A stretch of 64,000 nucleotides of DNA from CADEDV01 sp964437415 (lineage in GTDB: Bacteria > Bacteroidota > Bacteroidia > Chitinophagales > Chitinophagaceae), in assembly GCA_964437415.1 (NCBI GenBank), contig CAYTGN010000012.1, positions 39,135 through 103,134 on the forward strand. The letters are read 5' to 3'. Below, in pieces: positions 18,475 to 27,381 of this stretch; within the stretch, counting starts at the first letter, position 1; each line of letters starts with the position of its first letter. The notes beneath the pieces were generated by a model that was not told where the DNA came from, searched no databases, and was given only the letters and a program-made list of their open reading frames with translations. The translations under genes were made by a program, and so were the position numbers.

Positions 18475-18795
18475 ATGAGAAAAGCCGATCTCGTTAACCA
18501 AATATCAGAAAAAACAGGCATTCCCAAAGTGGATGTGCTTGTAACTCTTGAAACTATGTTTAAAGAGGTGAAAGATACCTTAGCTGCCGGCGAAAATATC
18601 TATATCCGCGGCTTTGGAAGTTTTATTACAAAAAAGAGAGCAGCCAAGATCGGCCGGAACATCAAAAAAAATATTGCCGTTCATATCCCTGAGCATTATA
18701 TACCTGCATTTAAACCTGCCAAAGAATTTGTGGCCGAGGTGAAAAAGCTGAAAGAGGTTAAACCAGATGCAGGTCCGGGTGAGGATGCAGAATAA
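18475..18795 (+). CDS. HU/IHF-family DNA-binding protein
   Basis: Small nucleoid protein of 106 residues with the HU/IHF fold (MRKADLVNQISEKTG, GFGSF near 43 and the DNA-contacting arm around 50-75) plus a charged C-terminal tail of about 15 residues (PDAGPGEDAE) beyond the usual 90. It bends and compacts DNA as a dimer. It sits head-to-head with mutY, an arrangement common in Bacteroidota. The arm lacks the usual exact RNP motif, so the IHF-like branch is more likely than classical HU. Confidence 0.9.
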   Translation: MRKADLVNQISEKTGIPKVDVLVTLETMFKEVKDTLAAGENIYIRGFGSFITKKRAAKIGRNIKKNIAVHIPEHYIPAFKPAKEFVAEVKKLKEVKPDAGPGEDAE

Positions 18796-18848
18796 TCTTC
18801 CCGCTTTTATCCGCCTTAATTTACAAGAAGTTTTATCAGCGTTTGGGG

Positions 18849-18856
18849 TAACTTTG
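18849..18856 (+). promoter_or_regulatory. -7 promoter element (TAACTTTG) before TPR gene
   Basis: TAACTTTG matches TAnnTTTG, 20 bases before the GTG start. No convincing -33 TTTG is placed at the right distance. Confidence 0.45.
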
Positions 18857-18875
18857 CCCTCTCAAAATTTTGATT

Positions 18876-19742
18876 GTGAAAAGACCTCAATGGATCTCTG
18901 TTGCCGCTGCTGTTGCTTTAGTGGCAGCCATTTATAGTTTCGGAAAAACAGTTCCTCCTAAAAAATCAGTTCCGGTAACAGAACAACATAGTGAGGATGA
19001 CGGACATGATCATGGGCCGGTCACCGCTATTTCCATAGATACCATCCTGGCAGCAGTAAAAAAACAGCTTAATCCTGATCAGGTTATGCGATTAAATGGC
19101 TTGGAAAACTCCATTTCACGGGGTGCAGTAAAAGACCAGCAGCTTGCTGTATTTCATCAATTATCGCATTTCTGGAGGGATTCCGCCCGGGTTTTTGAAC
19201 CTTATGCCTGGTATGAAGCCGAAGCTGCCAGATTGGAAAATTCGGAAAAAACCCTCACCTTTGCTGCCCGCTTATTTTTGGATAACCTGCAAAGGGAAAA
19301 CGAGCCAGCCCTGAGAAAGTGGAAGGCATTGCAGGCCAAAGATTTGTTTGAAAGGTCTTTGAAGCTCAACCCGGAAAATGATTCGGCCAAAGTGGGCCTT
19401 GGTGCCTGCTACCTGTTTGGCAATATTTCCCTTGCCCCGATGGACGGAATAGCCAAAATAAGAGAGGTGGTTGATAAAGACAGCAGCAATGTGTATGCAC
19501 AGATGATGCTGGCCAAAGGTTCTGTGATGTCAGGTCAGTATGATAAAGCGATCAGCCGCCTGCTGACAGTGAACAAACTGCAACCGCGGGACATAGAAGC
19601 GATCCTGATGCTGGCCGATGTATATGAAAGAACAGGCGACAAGAAAAATGCCATCGCATGGTATCAAAACAGTCTTTCCTACATCAACCGGGCGGATGCG
19701 AAAAATGAAATTGAAAAAAGAATAGCTGAGCTGAAAAAATAA
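18876..19742 (+). CDS. Membrane-anchored TPR protein
   Basis: A 288-residue protein with an N-terminal hydrophobic anchor or signal (WISVAAAVALVAAIYSF), a His/Asp-rich linker (EDDGHDHG near 43), an uncharacterised helical region and two to three TPR units (about 145-285, including AKVGLGACYLFG and AILMLADVYERTG). It likely acts as an adaptor on the outer face of the inner membrane; its partner is unknown. GTG at 18876 is taken as start; a TTG two codons upstream is also possible. It lies between HU and the small basic-protein gene, in the conserved mutY-HU-rng neighbourhood. Confidence 0.75.
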   Translation: MKRPQWISVAAAVALVAAIYSFGKTVPPKKSVPVTEQHSEDDGHDHGPVTAISIDTILAAVKKQLNPDQVMRLNGLENSISRGAVKDQQLAVFHQLSHFWRDSARVFEPYAWYEAEAARLENSEKTLTFAARLFLDNLQRENEPALRKWKALQAKDLFERSLKLNPENDSAKVGLGACYLFGNISLAPMDGIAKIREVVDKDSSNVYAQMMLAKGSVMSGQYDKAISRLLTVNKLQPRDIEAILMLADVYERTGDKKNAIAWYQNSLSYINRADAKNEIEKRIAELKK

Positions 19743-19803
19743 AAGCCTTTCGAAAGGCTCCTGAAAAACGTATTATAAACAAGAATTAAAAAATTATTTG
19801 AGT

Positions 19804-19899
19804 ATGCCTTGTGGTAAAAAAAGGAAGCGTCATAAAATTGCGACGCACAAGCGTAAAAAAAGACTGAGAAAGAACCGACATAAGAAGAGGAACAAGTAG
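19804..19899 (+). CDS. 31-residue basic protein, AURKAIP1/COX24-type (bS22/mS38-like)
   Basis: An ORF of only 31 residues beginning MPCGKKRKRHKI and ending in RHKKRNK, with Lys and Arg making up more than half the chain. The pattern KKRKRHKIATHKRKKRLRK matches the COX24/AURKAIP1 C-terminal domain, which in mitochondria is ribosomal protein mS38 and in mycobacteria resembles bS22. It is therefore probably a small-subunit ribosomal protein. It lies 61 bases after the TPR gene and 238 bases before rng. A palindromic hairpin (19744-19759) stands in its leader. It is too short for ordinary gene finders. Confidence 0.75.
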   Translation: MPCGKKRKRHKIATHKRKKRLRKNRHKKRNK

Positions 19900-19907
19900 T
19901 TTGAGAA

Positions 19908-19972
19908 GTTCCAGGGGTTTCAGGAGTTCCAGAAGTCGTACTTAACTTTTGAAACCTTTAAACCTCTGGAAC
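19908..19972. repeat. Inverted repeat built from 9-base GTTCCAGGG-like units
   Basis: The left side has three imperfect 9-base units (GTTCCAGGG, GTTTCAGGA, GTTCCAGAA) at 19908-19934. The right side (about 19951-19980) is their approximate complement (AACCTTTAAACCTCTGGAAC). The two can fold into a long imperfect stem between the basic-protein gene and rng. No T-run follows. This is typical of dispersed intergenic repeats. The rest of the 238-base gap up to rng (20138) shows no other recognisable element. Confidence 0.6.
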
Positions 19973-20137
19973 CTTTGAAACGTATTCCAGTCCACCGGTT
20001 TGTTTGCCGTACAGGTTTGCACCCCACCAATTTCCCCAAACATTATCCTACAGGTTTAACCTCCGCATTCAGTACGGTACCTGGCAGCCCGGTGTTTACA
20101 ACAGCAGCACAATGGTGATTCATTTAGGTAAGCTGTA

Positions 20138-21691
20138 ATGAACAAAGAACTTATTATTAATGCCGCTCCCCAGGGTGTAGAAATAGCCCTGCTGGAAGAC
20201 AAGAAACTGGTAGAACTGCACACGGAAAAAAGTGATGCCCGTTTTGCCGTTGGCGATCTGTACCTGGGAAAAGTGAAAAAGCTGATCCCCGGGCTGAATG
20301 CCGCTTTTGTAGATGTGGGGTTTGAGAAAGATGCTTTTTTGCATTATACCGACCTGAGTCCCTATGCCAAGTCCTTGCTCAAGTTCACCAACATGAGCAT
20401 GAATGATAAAAGCGAACAGGGACTTGATTTCAATAAATTCACTTTTGAAGCCGAGATCATTAAGACCGGCAAGATCAATGAAGTGCTCGGTGGAAAACCG
20501 AATGTTCTCGTTCAGATCTTAAAAGAACCCATTGCCGCCAAAGGCCCCAGGCTAAGCTGCGAAATATCATTACCGGGTCGTTTTGTGGTCATCACCCCTT
20601 TCAACAATATCGTTGCGGTTTCCCGCAAAATCCATTCTTCAGAAGAAAGGAAAAGATTGCAGAAGATCGTTGAAGCAATTAAACCAAAGAATTTTGGTGT
20701 GATCGTCCGCACTGCCGCCGAAGGAAAGAACACAGCAGAGTTGCACGAAGACCTATCTGCACTGGTAGAAATGTGGAAGACCATCCAGCGCAACCTGAAA
20801 GGAGCCGTGGCCCCGGCTAAGATCTTAAGCGAACAAACAAAAACCACCAGCATTCTCCGCGACCTGCTTAGCGCAGATTTCAACAAGATCGTGGTGAACG
20901 ACAGAACAATTTTCACGGATACCAAGAATTATATTCAGCGTATTGCTCCGGAGAAAGCTGATATTGTTTCCTTCTATCAAAACGGTTCCCCCATTTTTGA
21001 TTCTTTTGGTATCACCAAACAGGTGAAATCTTCCTTTGGAAAAACGGTGAACCTGAACAGCGGCGCCTATCTTATCATTGAGCATACCGAAGCGTTGCAT
21101 GTGATTGATGTGAACAGCGGCTACAAAAGCGTTGGCAACAACCAGGAACAAAATGCATTGGAAACAAACCTGGAAGCTGCAGAGGAAGTGGCCAGGCAAC
21201 TGCGCCTCCGCGACCTTGGCGGTATCATTGTGATTGACTTCATTGACATGAAGTTGCCGGAAAACAAGCGGAAGCTGGTGGAAAAGATGGAAGAGTTTAT
21301 GTCACCGGACAGGGCCAAACATGCCGTGCTGCCCATTTCGAAATTCGGGCTGATGCAGGTGACCCGCCAGCGGATGAAGCCGGAAATGAACATCAACACA
21401 CAGGAACTTTGCCCCAGTTGCAACGGGACCGGCAAAATCTCATCCACCCTGCTGCTGGAAGATGAAATAGAAAAAGATCTTAGCTATCTTATCACACACA
21501 AAAATGCGAGTCTCACTTTAGCTGTGCATCCCATCATGTATGCCTATCTCAGCAAAGGGTGGCCATGGAGCAACAAGATGGCGAAATGGAATAAGAAGTT
21601 TAAGCAAAAAACAAAGCTGTTAGAAGACAGCAACTGCCACCTGACGGAGTATAAGTTTTATGACCAGCATGGCGAAGAGATAAAGTTGTAA
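20138..21691 (+). CDS. rng: Ribonuclease G/E family endoribonuclease
   Basis: Endoribonuclease of 517 residues that trims rRNA and degrades mRNA. An S1 RNA-binding domain (about 37-130, with GDLYLGKVKKLIPGLNAAFVD) is interrupted by a 40-residue insert (SKSLLKFTNM... region near 85-110). The catalytic domain has the metal-binding aspartates in HVIDVNSG near 325 and VIDFIDM near 368. The Zn-link is CPSCNGTG near 428. It lacks the long C-terminal scaffold of E. coli RNase E, so it is called RNase G. A strong terminator follows immediately. Confidence 0.95.
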   Translation: MNKELIINAAPQGVEIALLEDKKLVELHTEKSDARFAVGDLYLGKVKKLIPGLNAAFVDVGFEKDAFLHYTDLSPYAKSLLKFTNMSMNDKSEQGLDFNKFTFEAEIIKTGKINEVLGGKPNVLVQILKEPIAAKGPRLSCEISLPGRFVVITPFNNIVAVSRKIHSSEERKRLQKIVEAIKPKNFGVIVRTAAEGKNTAELHEDLSALVEMWKTIQRNLKGAVAPAKILSEQTKTTSILRDLLSADFNKIVVNDRTIFTDTKNYIQRIAPEKADIVSFYQNGSPIFDSFGITKQVKSSFGKTVNLNSGAYLIIEHTEALHVIDVNSGYKSVGNNQEQNALETNLEAAEEVARQLRLRDLGGIIVIDFIDMKLPENKRKLVEKMEEFMSPDRAKHAVLPISKFGLMQVTRQRMKPEMNINTQELCPSCNGTGKISSTLLLEDEIEKDLSYLITHKNASLTLAVHPIMYAYLSKGWPWSNKMAKWNKKFKQKTKLLEDSNCHLTEYKFYDQHGEEIKL

Positions 21692-21702
21692 CCTTACAAA
21701 AG

Positions 21703-21748
21703 AAAAGAGGCTGTCTCAGGTTTGTGAGACAGCCTCTTTTCTTTTTTT
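21703..21748. terminator. Strong bidirectional terminator after rng
   Basis: A perfect 16-bp stem (21703-21718 with 21725-21740, loop GGTTTG) is followed by CTTTTTTT. On the minus strand the stem is followed by a shorter T-rich stretch. It separates rng from the convergent Sus operon. Confidence 0.9.
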
Positions 21749-21760
21749 CAGCAGCGTTTA

Positions 21761-22627
21761 TTATCTCGCCATTGACGTAGTATAAGGATTTGTGAAGCAT
21801 GCCCCGTAAGTAGGCATACAGACACGATAAGTTATTGTAATAGTCTTGTTACAATAGGAGAAGGTTCCCATACTTCCGCTGGTTGGCGGGCTAATCCATC
21901 CCATGTGGCCGGCCACGATTGGGTTCAGGTTTCCTGCATCAAAACCGGTATTTTGTGTCACATAAGTCACCTGGAGTGCTGATGGATTAGACCAGTTAAG
22001 GGTAAAGGTGAGATCGTCCCATCCCCAGTCAAAAACATTACCAACCACGATGTCTGCAGTAGTTGGGCTTGTAAGTGTTGCAGATTTAACAACTGTAGAA
22101 TAAGGGCCATAACTGCCATCATATGTATTTGCATATGTTCCGGTCATTGATGACAAATCTGTAGCAATGTCTCCTTCAAAGCAAGGGCCGGTCAACAGCA
22201 GTCTGAAAGTGCTGTTGAAACTTGCAGGATCTGATGAACTCATTATTGAGAAAGTCAAAGAATCCTTTCTGCCTGCGATGTATTGATTATAAGCCCCGGT
22301 TAATATTACGGTATCAACAACCTTACCTGCAGGAATAACTACAGAAGTACTGCTGAGTGTGTAGTGTGTGCCGGCAACAGCGCCGGTTGAAGAAGTAACG
22401 AATATATTAATAGTTCTGTCTTCGTTGGCAACAGTGGTAATACCCAAAGGTATTTTATAAATCGCCCCCGGAAATAAAATAGAAAATGTGGCACTGCTTG
22501 AAGGTGTCAGAAATACAGATCTTATCGGGGGTATAACTGTTTCCACTTTTTTACAGGCGCCTATTCCTGCTATAATAACAGCGAAGAAGGCAACTGCCAG
22601 AAGGAGTAGACCGTTTTGTTTTCTCAT
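21761..22627 (-). CDS. Lipoprotein of the SusCD operon, Calx-beta/DUF1735-like
   Basis: A 288-residue lipoprotein with lipobox IGAC (about Cys25) and no recognised enzyme motif. Residues 35-130 form a beta-rich segment with GTHYTLSSTSVVIPAGK, like the Calx-beta or DUF1735 folds common in Sus-operon surface lipoproteins. The C-terminal part has aromatic clusters (FDWGWDDLTF) and three or four cysteines. As the third gene after a susC-susD pair (45 bases after susD) it is probably a surface glycan- or peptide-binding protein; the ligand is unknown. Confidence 0.7.
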   Translation of the reverse strand: MRKQNGLLLLAVAFFAVIIAGIGACKKVETVIPPIRSVFLTPSSSATFSILFPGAIYKIPLGITTVANEDRTINIFVTSSTGAVAGTHYTLSSTSVVIPAGKVVDTVILTGAYNQYIAGRKDSLTFSIMSSSDPASFNSTFRLLLTGPCFEGDIATDLSSMTGTYANTYDGSYGPYSTVVKSATLTSPTTADIVVGNVFDWGWDDLTFTLNWSNPSALQVTYVTQNTGFDAGNLNPIVAGHMGWISPPTSGSMGTFSYCNKTITITYRVCMPTYGACFTNPYTTSMAR

Positions 22628-22671
22628 GTGATGATAATTTTTTTTGAATAATTTTCTTTCCTCGTCCGGGA

Positions 22672-24165
22672 TTAATACCCGGGGTTCTGTACCATATTCG
22701 GATTTACCGAAAGTTCATCTTGAAAAATCGGCATAGCCCATTCCCTTGCATCTGGTTCCAGGGTGCAATTTCCTGCCGCAGAAACCTGAATGTTGCCACA
22801 CTCAGGACCTCTCACAATCTGGCGGGTTGTTCTTTTCAGGTCAAAGAAGCGATGTCCTTCGCAAAACAGTTCACGACGGCGTTCATTGGCTATTGCATCA
22901 AGCAAAGCCTGACCGGTCAGATTCTGACTTACATAACCAGTAATCCTCGCTGCTCTCAAAGCATTGAGATCAGCCATTCCTAATGCTTCATTGGCTCCTC
23001 CCATCCGGGCACGGGCTTCAGCACGGATCAGGTACATCTCCCCCGTGCGGAACGGAATAGCATTAGCATTTCCATCCGATGCTGTCTTACCACGATATTT
23101 GGTTACTGCCAGGCCACCTGAATTAGCCGTAAAGAAGGCATGATAACGAATATCATTATTTTGAAGAAGCCCGGTATTACCGGCTACCGTTGCGATCGCA
23201 GATTCTGGCCGGAAATAACTCCGTGCAACTGTAGCAAAATACACCTGGAATGTTGGTCCACCTTGCCCAACATCAAATTGCACATTCCAGATTATTTCAC
23301 CCAGGTTGGTCTGGTTGTACATACCTGAGAATGCAGCCTGGTTCAAACTCACCAGCGGACGGGCATTAATGGCGTTGGTAGCGGCTGTAACTGCATCTTG
23401 CCAGTTTCCAGCATACAAATGCACCCTTGCCAATATTGCATTTACAACGGCCAGATCAATATAGGGGCGAACAAGCCCTGCAGGATTAACAGGACGATCC
23501 ACATTTGCCAGCAAAGTCAGTGCTTCGGCCAAATCAGCGAAAATAGCATCATACACTTCCTTATTTGTATTACGAGCCGGAAGAAACTTAGTTGAGATCA
23601 GGAACTCCTTCACATAAGGAACTGAAGGCTCCGAACTGTTTCTGTCGAATGTTACAGAAAAGTATCTCATCATATCAAAGTGTGCCATGGCACGCAGTGC
23701 ATAGGCCTGACCTTTGAGACGGTTGGCCATGGTCTGATTGGTTGCAGTGGTGAATTTGTCAACATCACGCAATACCAGGTTGGCACGGGAAACAACAAAA
23801 TAAGGTGCTGTCATAAGACCAGCAACTAATCCTGTAGAAGGATTATAGGTCCAATCAGCCAGGGCTCTTGAGTTAGCAAGGGTTTCGGATGCAGACTCAT
23901 AAAGATTATCAGACAAGACATCGGGTGTAGTTACCCAACCAGAACCCGTGCCACTGTTGCTTCCGTAATAATCGCCGCTACGCAAGGCAGAATAAGCTCC
24001 GAGCAAAACCTGCTCTACCTGGTCCATTGTTGATGGATTATAAATAGCATCAAGAGTGAATTCAGGCTGCAGATTGATTGCCTCTTTCTTACTGCAGGCC
24101 TGGATCATAACCAGCCCTGTCAGCAAAACAATGAAAGCGAACTTATTTATTTTTATACTACTCAT
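22672..24165 (-). CDS. SusD/RagB-family nutrient-binding outer-membrane lipoprotein (operon A)
   Basis: Surface lipoprotein of 497 residues that forms the lid over its partner SusC. Lipobox IQAC is near residue 24. The family helical TPR-like region contains LLGAYSALRSGDYYG and RLKGQAYALRAMAHFDMMRYF near 170. C-terminal motifs are ANERRRELFCEGHRFFDLKR near 435 and NPGY at the end. The gene begins 22 bases after the 996-residue SusC. The substrate is not predictable, and no glycosidase or regulator lies in this operon. Confidence 0.93.
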   Translation of the reverse strand: MSSIKINKFAFIVLLTGLVMIQACSKKEAINLQPEFTLDAIYNPSTMDQVEQVLLGAYSALRSGDYYGSNSGTGSGWVTTPDVLSDNLYESASETLANSRALADWTYNPSTGLVAGLMTAPYFVVSRANLVLRDVDKFTTATNQTMANRLKGQAYALRAMAHFDMMRYFSVTFDRNSSEPSVPYVKEFLISTKFLPARNTNKEVYDAIFADLAEALTLLANVDRPVNPAGLVRPYIDLAVVNAILARVHLYAGNWQDAVTAATNAINARPLVSLNQAAFSGMYNQTNLGEIIWNVQFDVGQGGPTFQVYFATVARSYFRPESAIATVAGNTGLLQNNDIRYHAFFTANSGGLAVTKYRGKTASDGNANAIPFRTGEMYLIRAEARARMGGANEALGMADLNALRAARITGYVSQNLTGQALLDAIANERRRELFCEGHRFFDLKRTTRQIVRGPECGNIQVSAAGNCTLEPDAREWAMPIFQDELSVNPNMVQNPGY

Positions 24166-24187
24166 ATAATACGTTTTTGAATTAAAA

Positions 24188-27178
24188 TTAAAATCCTACA
24201 CTAAGACCAAATGTTGTTTGGATCAAAGCAGGATACTGGGATCCGGTCAACACACCACCTGAAAACTCGGGGTCAAAACTGAGATACCTGGTTTGTGTCC
24301 ACCAGTTCTGTCCCTGAACAAATACCCTTGCCGATTTGATCTTGGCTTTGCTAAGCAGGCTGTTAGGCAGGTTGTAAGCCAGTGTAACGTTACGTAAACG
24401 CCAGTAGCTTGCATCTTCCAGGAAACGGGTTGTACTGGCCTGGTAAGCATTGCCGGCTGAGGAACTGGGCCTGGGTATATCCGTTACATCACCCGGCTGA
24501 CGCCATTCTTTCAGCAGTTCAACATGCATATTGTCGAAATAGTAAGTTGGGTTGGTCAGGTTGTTCCTGTCATTATTAAACATCTGTCTTTTCAGGAAGA
24601 ACACAAGGTGTGCAGACAATTCAAATCCTTTATAGGACACTGTGGAACTGATTCCGCCGAAAAGCGGGGAAATGGAAGTTCCCAATATCTGCCTGTCGTT
24701 AATACTATAGGTTTGCGTTACATTTTTTTCACCCGCCGCATTACGGGTATAGTATAAAGCGTTGCCATTAGCAGAATTCACCCCTGCATATTCTACCAGG
24801 TAAAAGCTTCCAAGCGGTTTGCCGATTGCCAGGATAGTTGTGCCTTGCGGTATTGAATCCTCAGATAATTCAAGAATTCTATTTTGATTATATGTGATGT
24901 TGCCCTCGACTGTCCAGCGGAAATCACGGGTTCTGAAAATATCACCTCTTAACGTAAACTCAACCCCCCTGTTTCTCACGGCTCCTACATTACCGGGGAT
25001 AGAACCACCGGGAGCACCAGATGCAGCTGAAGCCGGCTCGTCCCAAAACTGATCTATTGTTTTACGGTCATACAGCTCTACTGTACCGGAAAGTCTGCGA
25101 TTGAACATCGCAAAATCAAGCCCGAAATTTATAGTGCGGTTGGTTTCCCAGCGAAGATCAGGGTTTCCGGGTGCACCTGGAGCCCATCCGTTAATACCGG
25201 AATAGGTAATTCTGCCTAACTGTGCTATATGTCCAAAATCGCCACCGGGAGAAAGGTTGTTACCGTTAGTACCTATACTTGCTCTTAATCTCAATTCATC
25301 AATATTTTTTGAATTGGCTAAGAATCTTTCATCGCTAACCACCCAGGTAACACCGGCTGAACCAAAGTTTGCAAACTGGTTGTTCAAACCGAAACGAGAA
25401 GAACCATCACGACGACCTACTAAAGTCAAATAGTATTTGCCTGCATAACCATAGTTGATGATAGTGAAATAAGACAGCAATCCGCTTTGTGTACCATTAC
25501 CCCGAACCACGGGTATGAAAATAGAGTTAGTAGCGCTACCCGGTGTTATACCAGCTTCATTCTGCAATCCATTAGTAAGGCCAAATCCGGTGAATCCCAT
25601 GCTTCTGAACTGGTTCTTTACAACCTCAGTAAATAACCCTGCTTCAATTTCATGCTCACCAAAAGTTGTTTTATAATTCAGGCTGGTTGTACCCGTGTAA
25701 CGTAGGTTCCTGTTGTAGTCCCTTGCCAAATTTCCTTGTCTCGCAATACCAACTGATACACGGGGACTTGTGAATTGTTCAAATTCATTTGAGGTAAAAT
25801 CAATACCCCAATTGGTGCGGGCATGCAATCCTTTAAGGAAAGGGAAGTGAAATTCAAGATATGTAACACCAATACCCTTAAGTTGATGGTTGAAATTATA
25901 ATTCAGAAACAATTCCATAGCCCCATTGGGCTGGCCTGAGCCTAATTGTCCGGTACCAACTCCGCCTGTTTCCTGGTATTGACCAGCTAAGGGATGTCCT
26001 TCCGGATACTTATCCCTTTCATAAGGATTACTCCAGCGGATAGCATTCAAAGGAGAGCTCAAAAAGGTGTTACCTTCAGGAGTCTGGGCAATTTTAGAAT
26101 AACCGCCCTGGAGGCTGAGTCCAAAACGCCAGTTCTTTATTGTATTATCTACGTTGATGCGGGCAGTGTAACGTTTCATACCCGTTGTCTTCACAATACC
26201 TTCCTGATCCATGAAGCTGAGAGAACCATAAAACCGGGAAGTTGTTCCGCCACCGCTGGCACTAATCTGATGCATTTGAGTCATTCCCTGGCGGAACAGA
26301 GCATCCTGCCAGTTAAAATTTACCATCCGAAGACTATCAGCCTCAGCAGTAGTCCAGCCATAAGGATTACCTCTCTGCAATTCATAATCAATTTTCTGAT
26401 TGCTGTTCATTACGATCAGCCTGTTTTCTGGAAGATCGCTGAGACCAAACTGTGTATCATAATTCAGGTTGATCTGTCCGGCACGTCCGCGGCGAGTGGT
26501 GATCACAATCACACCATTGGCGCCTCTTGATCCATACATCGCTGTAGCCACCCCATCTTTCAACACTTCCACTCTTTCAAAATCACCCTGGTTCATGGCA
26601 CTGAAATCTGCAGCGTTCACCTCGATACCGTCCACAATATATAAAGGAACATTACCACCACTGATGGAACCATTACCACGGATCCGCACAATCGCATTTG
26701 CTCCGGGCTGACCCGAATTTGCGACAGCGGATACACCGGCGGCGGCACCCTGCAGCGCCTGGTCAAAAGATCCAAAGGGCTGTTTTCTTACTTCAGCAGG
26801 TGAAATATTCGCCGTAGCGCCTGAGAATTTCTTACGTTGTACAGTAGTGTAACCTGTAACAACGACTTCCGAAATATTTTTTGATTCCCCGAGTGTCATT
26901 GTAACATTTACGGGTCCGGTTCCAATATTCACTTCAATGTCATCATATCCGATAGAAGAAAATCCGAGTTTAGTTGTGCTGGCCGGAATTGTAACCGTAA
27001 ACTCGCCGGTAAGACTGGTAACGCCAACTGACCTTCCGCCGATGCTGATGGTAGCGCCGGCAACAGGAGAGTTATCCCTGCTGTCAGTCACTTTTCCCGT
27101 CACCGTCTTTGTCTGTGCTAAAATTAGCTGACCTGCAAGGAGTGAAATGGCCAGCATCAATAGCCGTAGTTTTCTCAT
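24188..27178 (-). CDS. SusC/RagA-family TonB-dependent transporter (operon A)
   Basis: Outer-membrane transporter of 996 residues. A signal peptide (to about 21) is followed by a carboxypeptidase-D-like beta domain (22-100), a TonB-box-like segment (EVVVTGYTT) and the plug (about 115-225, with PLYIVDGIEV and YGSRGANGVIVITT). The rest is a 22-strand barrel ending in FGLSVGF. It imports large oligomers together with SusD, using energy from the TonB complex. It has its own promoter at 27205-27232. No STN domain is present, so no FecR/ECF sigma relay is expected. Confidence 0.95.
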   Translation of the reverse strand: MRKLRLLMLAISLLAGQLILAQTKTVTGKVTDSRDNSPVAGATISIGGRSVGVTSLTGEFTVTIPASTTKLGFSSIGYDDIEVNIGTGPVNVTMTLGESKNISEVVVTGYTTVQRKKFSGATANISPAEVRKQPFGSFDQALQGAAAGVSAVANSGQPGANAIVRIRGNGSISGGNVPLYIVDGIEVNAADFSAMNQGDFERVEVLKDGVATAMYGSRGANGVIVITTRRGRAGQINLNYDTQFGLSDLPENRLIVMNSNQKIDYELQRGNPYGWTTAEADSLRMVNFNWQDALFRQGMTQMHQISASGGGTTSRFYGSLSFMDQEGIVKTTGMKRYTARINVDNTIKNWRFGLSLQGGYSKIAQTPEGNTFLSSPLNAIRWSNPYERDKYPEGHPLAGQYQETGGVGTGQLGSGQPNGAMELFLNYNFNHQLKGIGVTYLEFHFPFLKGLHARTNWGIDFTSNEFEQFTSPRVSVGIARQGNLARDYNRNLRYTGTTSLNYKTTFGEHEIEAGLFTEVVKNQFRSMGFTGFGLTNGLQNEAGITPGSATNSIFIPVVRGNGTQSGLLSYFTIINYGYAGKYYLTLVGRRDGSSRFGLNNQFANFGSAGVTWVVSDERFLANSKNIDELRLRASIGTNGNNLSPGGDFGHIAQLGRITYSGINGWAPGAPGNPDLRWETNRTINFGLDFAMFNRRLSGTVELYDRKTIDQFWDEPASAASGAPGGSIPGNVGAVRNRGVEFTLRGDIFRTRDFRWTVEGNITYNQNRILELSEDSIPQGTTILAIGKPLGSFYLVEYAGVNSANGNALYYTRNAAGEKNVTQTYSINDRQILGTSISPLFGGISSTVSYKGFELSAHLVFFLKRQMFNNDRNNLTNPTYYFDNMHVELLKEWRQPGDVTDIPRPSSSAGNAYQASTTRFLEDASYWRLRNVTLAYNLPNSLLSKAKIKSARVFVQGQNWWTQTRYLSFDPEFSGGVLTGSQYPALIQTTFGLSVGF

Positions 27179-27204
27179 GTGTTTAGTTTTTCGTTAAAAA
27201 AAAG

Positions 27205-27232
27205 CAAATGTAGTAAAGAAGTTAAAAGACAA
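27205..27232 (-). promoter_or_regulatory. Promoter for SusCD operon A
   Basis: On the minus strand 27212-27205 reads TACATTTG, matching TAnnTTTG, and 27232-27230 reads TTG 17 bases upstream. The implied start of transcription is about 20 bases before the SusC ATG at 27178. Confidence 0.5.
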
Positions 27233-27330
27233 GCGAAAAAGTCTAACCGCTGCTTAAGTTATTGTGCTCATTTTCATGCTTCAGGTGCTTATTTTCACTG
27301 TTTACCTGATTTAGATATATTTCAGAAAAA

Positions 27331-27362
27331 AAAGGCCGTTCATTTGTGCATGAACGGCCTTT
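27331..27362 (-). terminator. Terminator of SusCD operon B
   Basis: A perfect 13-bp stem (27331-27343 with 27350-27362), loop TTGTGC, is followed on the minus strand by a run of T residues. It lies 20 bases after the stop of the upstream SusD and before the promoter of operon A, so the two pairs are separate units. Confidence 0.85.
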
Positions 27363-27381
27363 AACCATAAAACTATGATTA

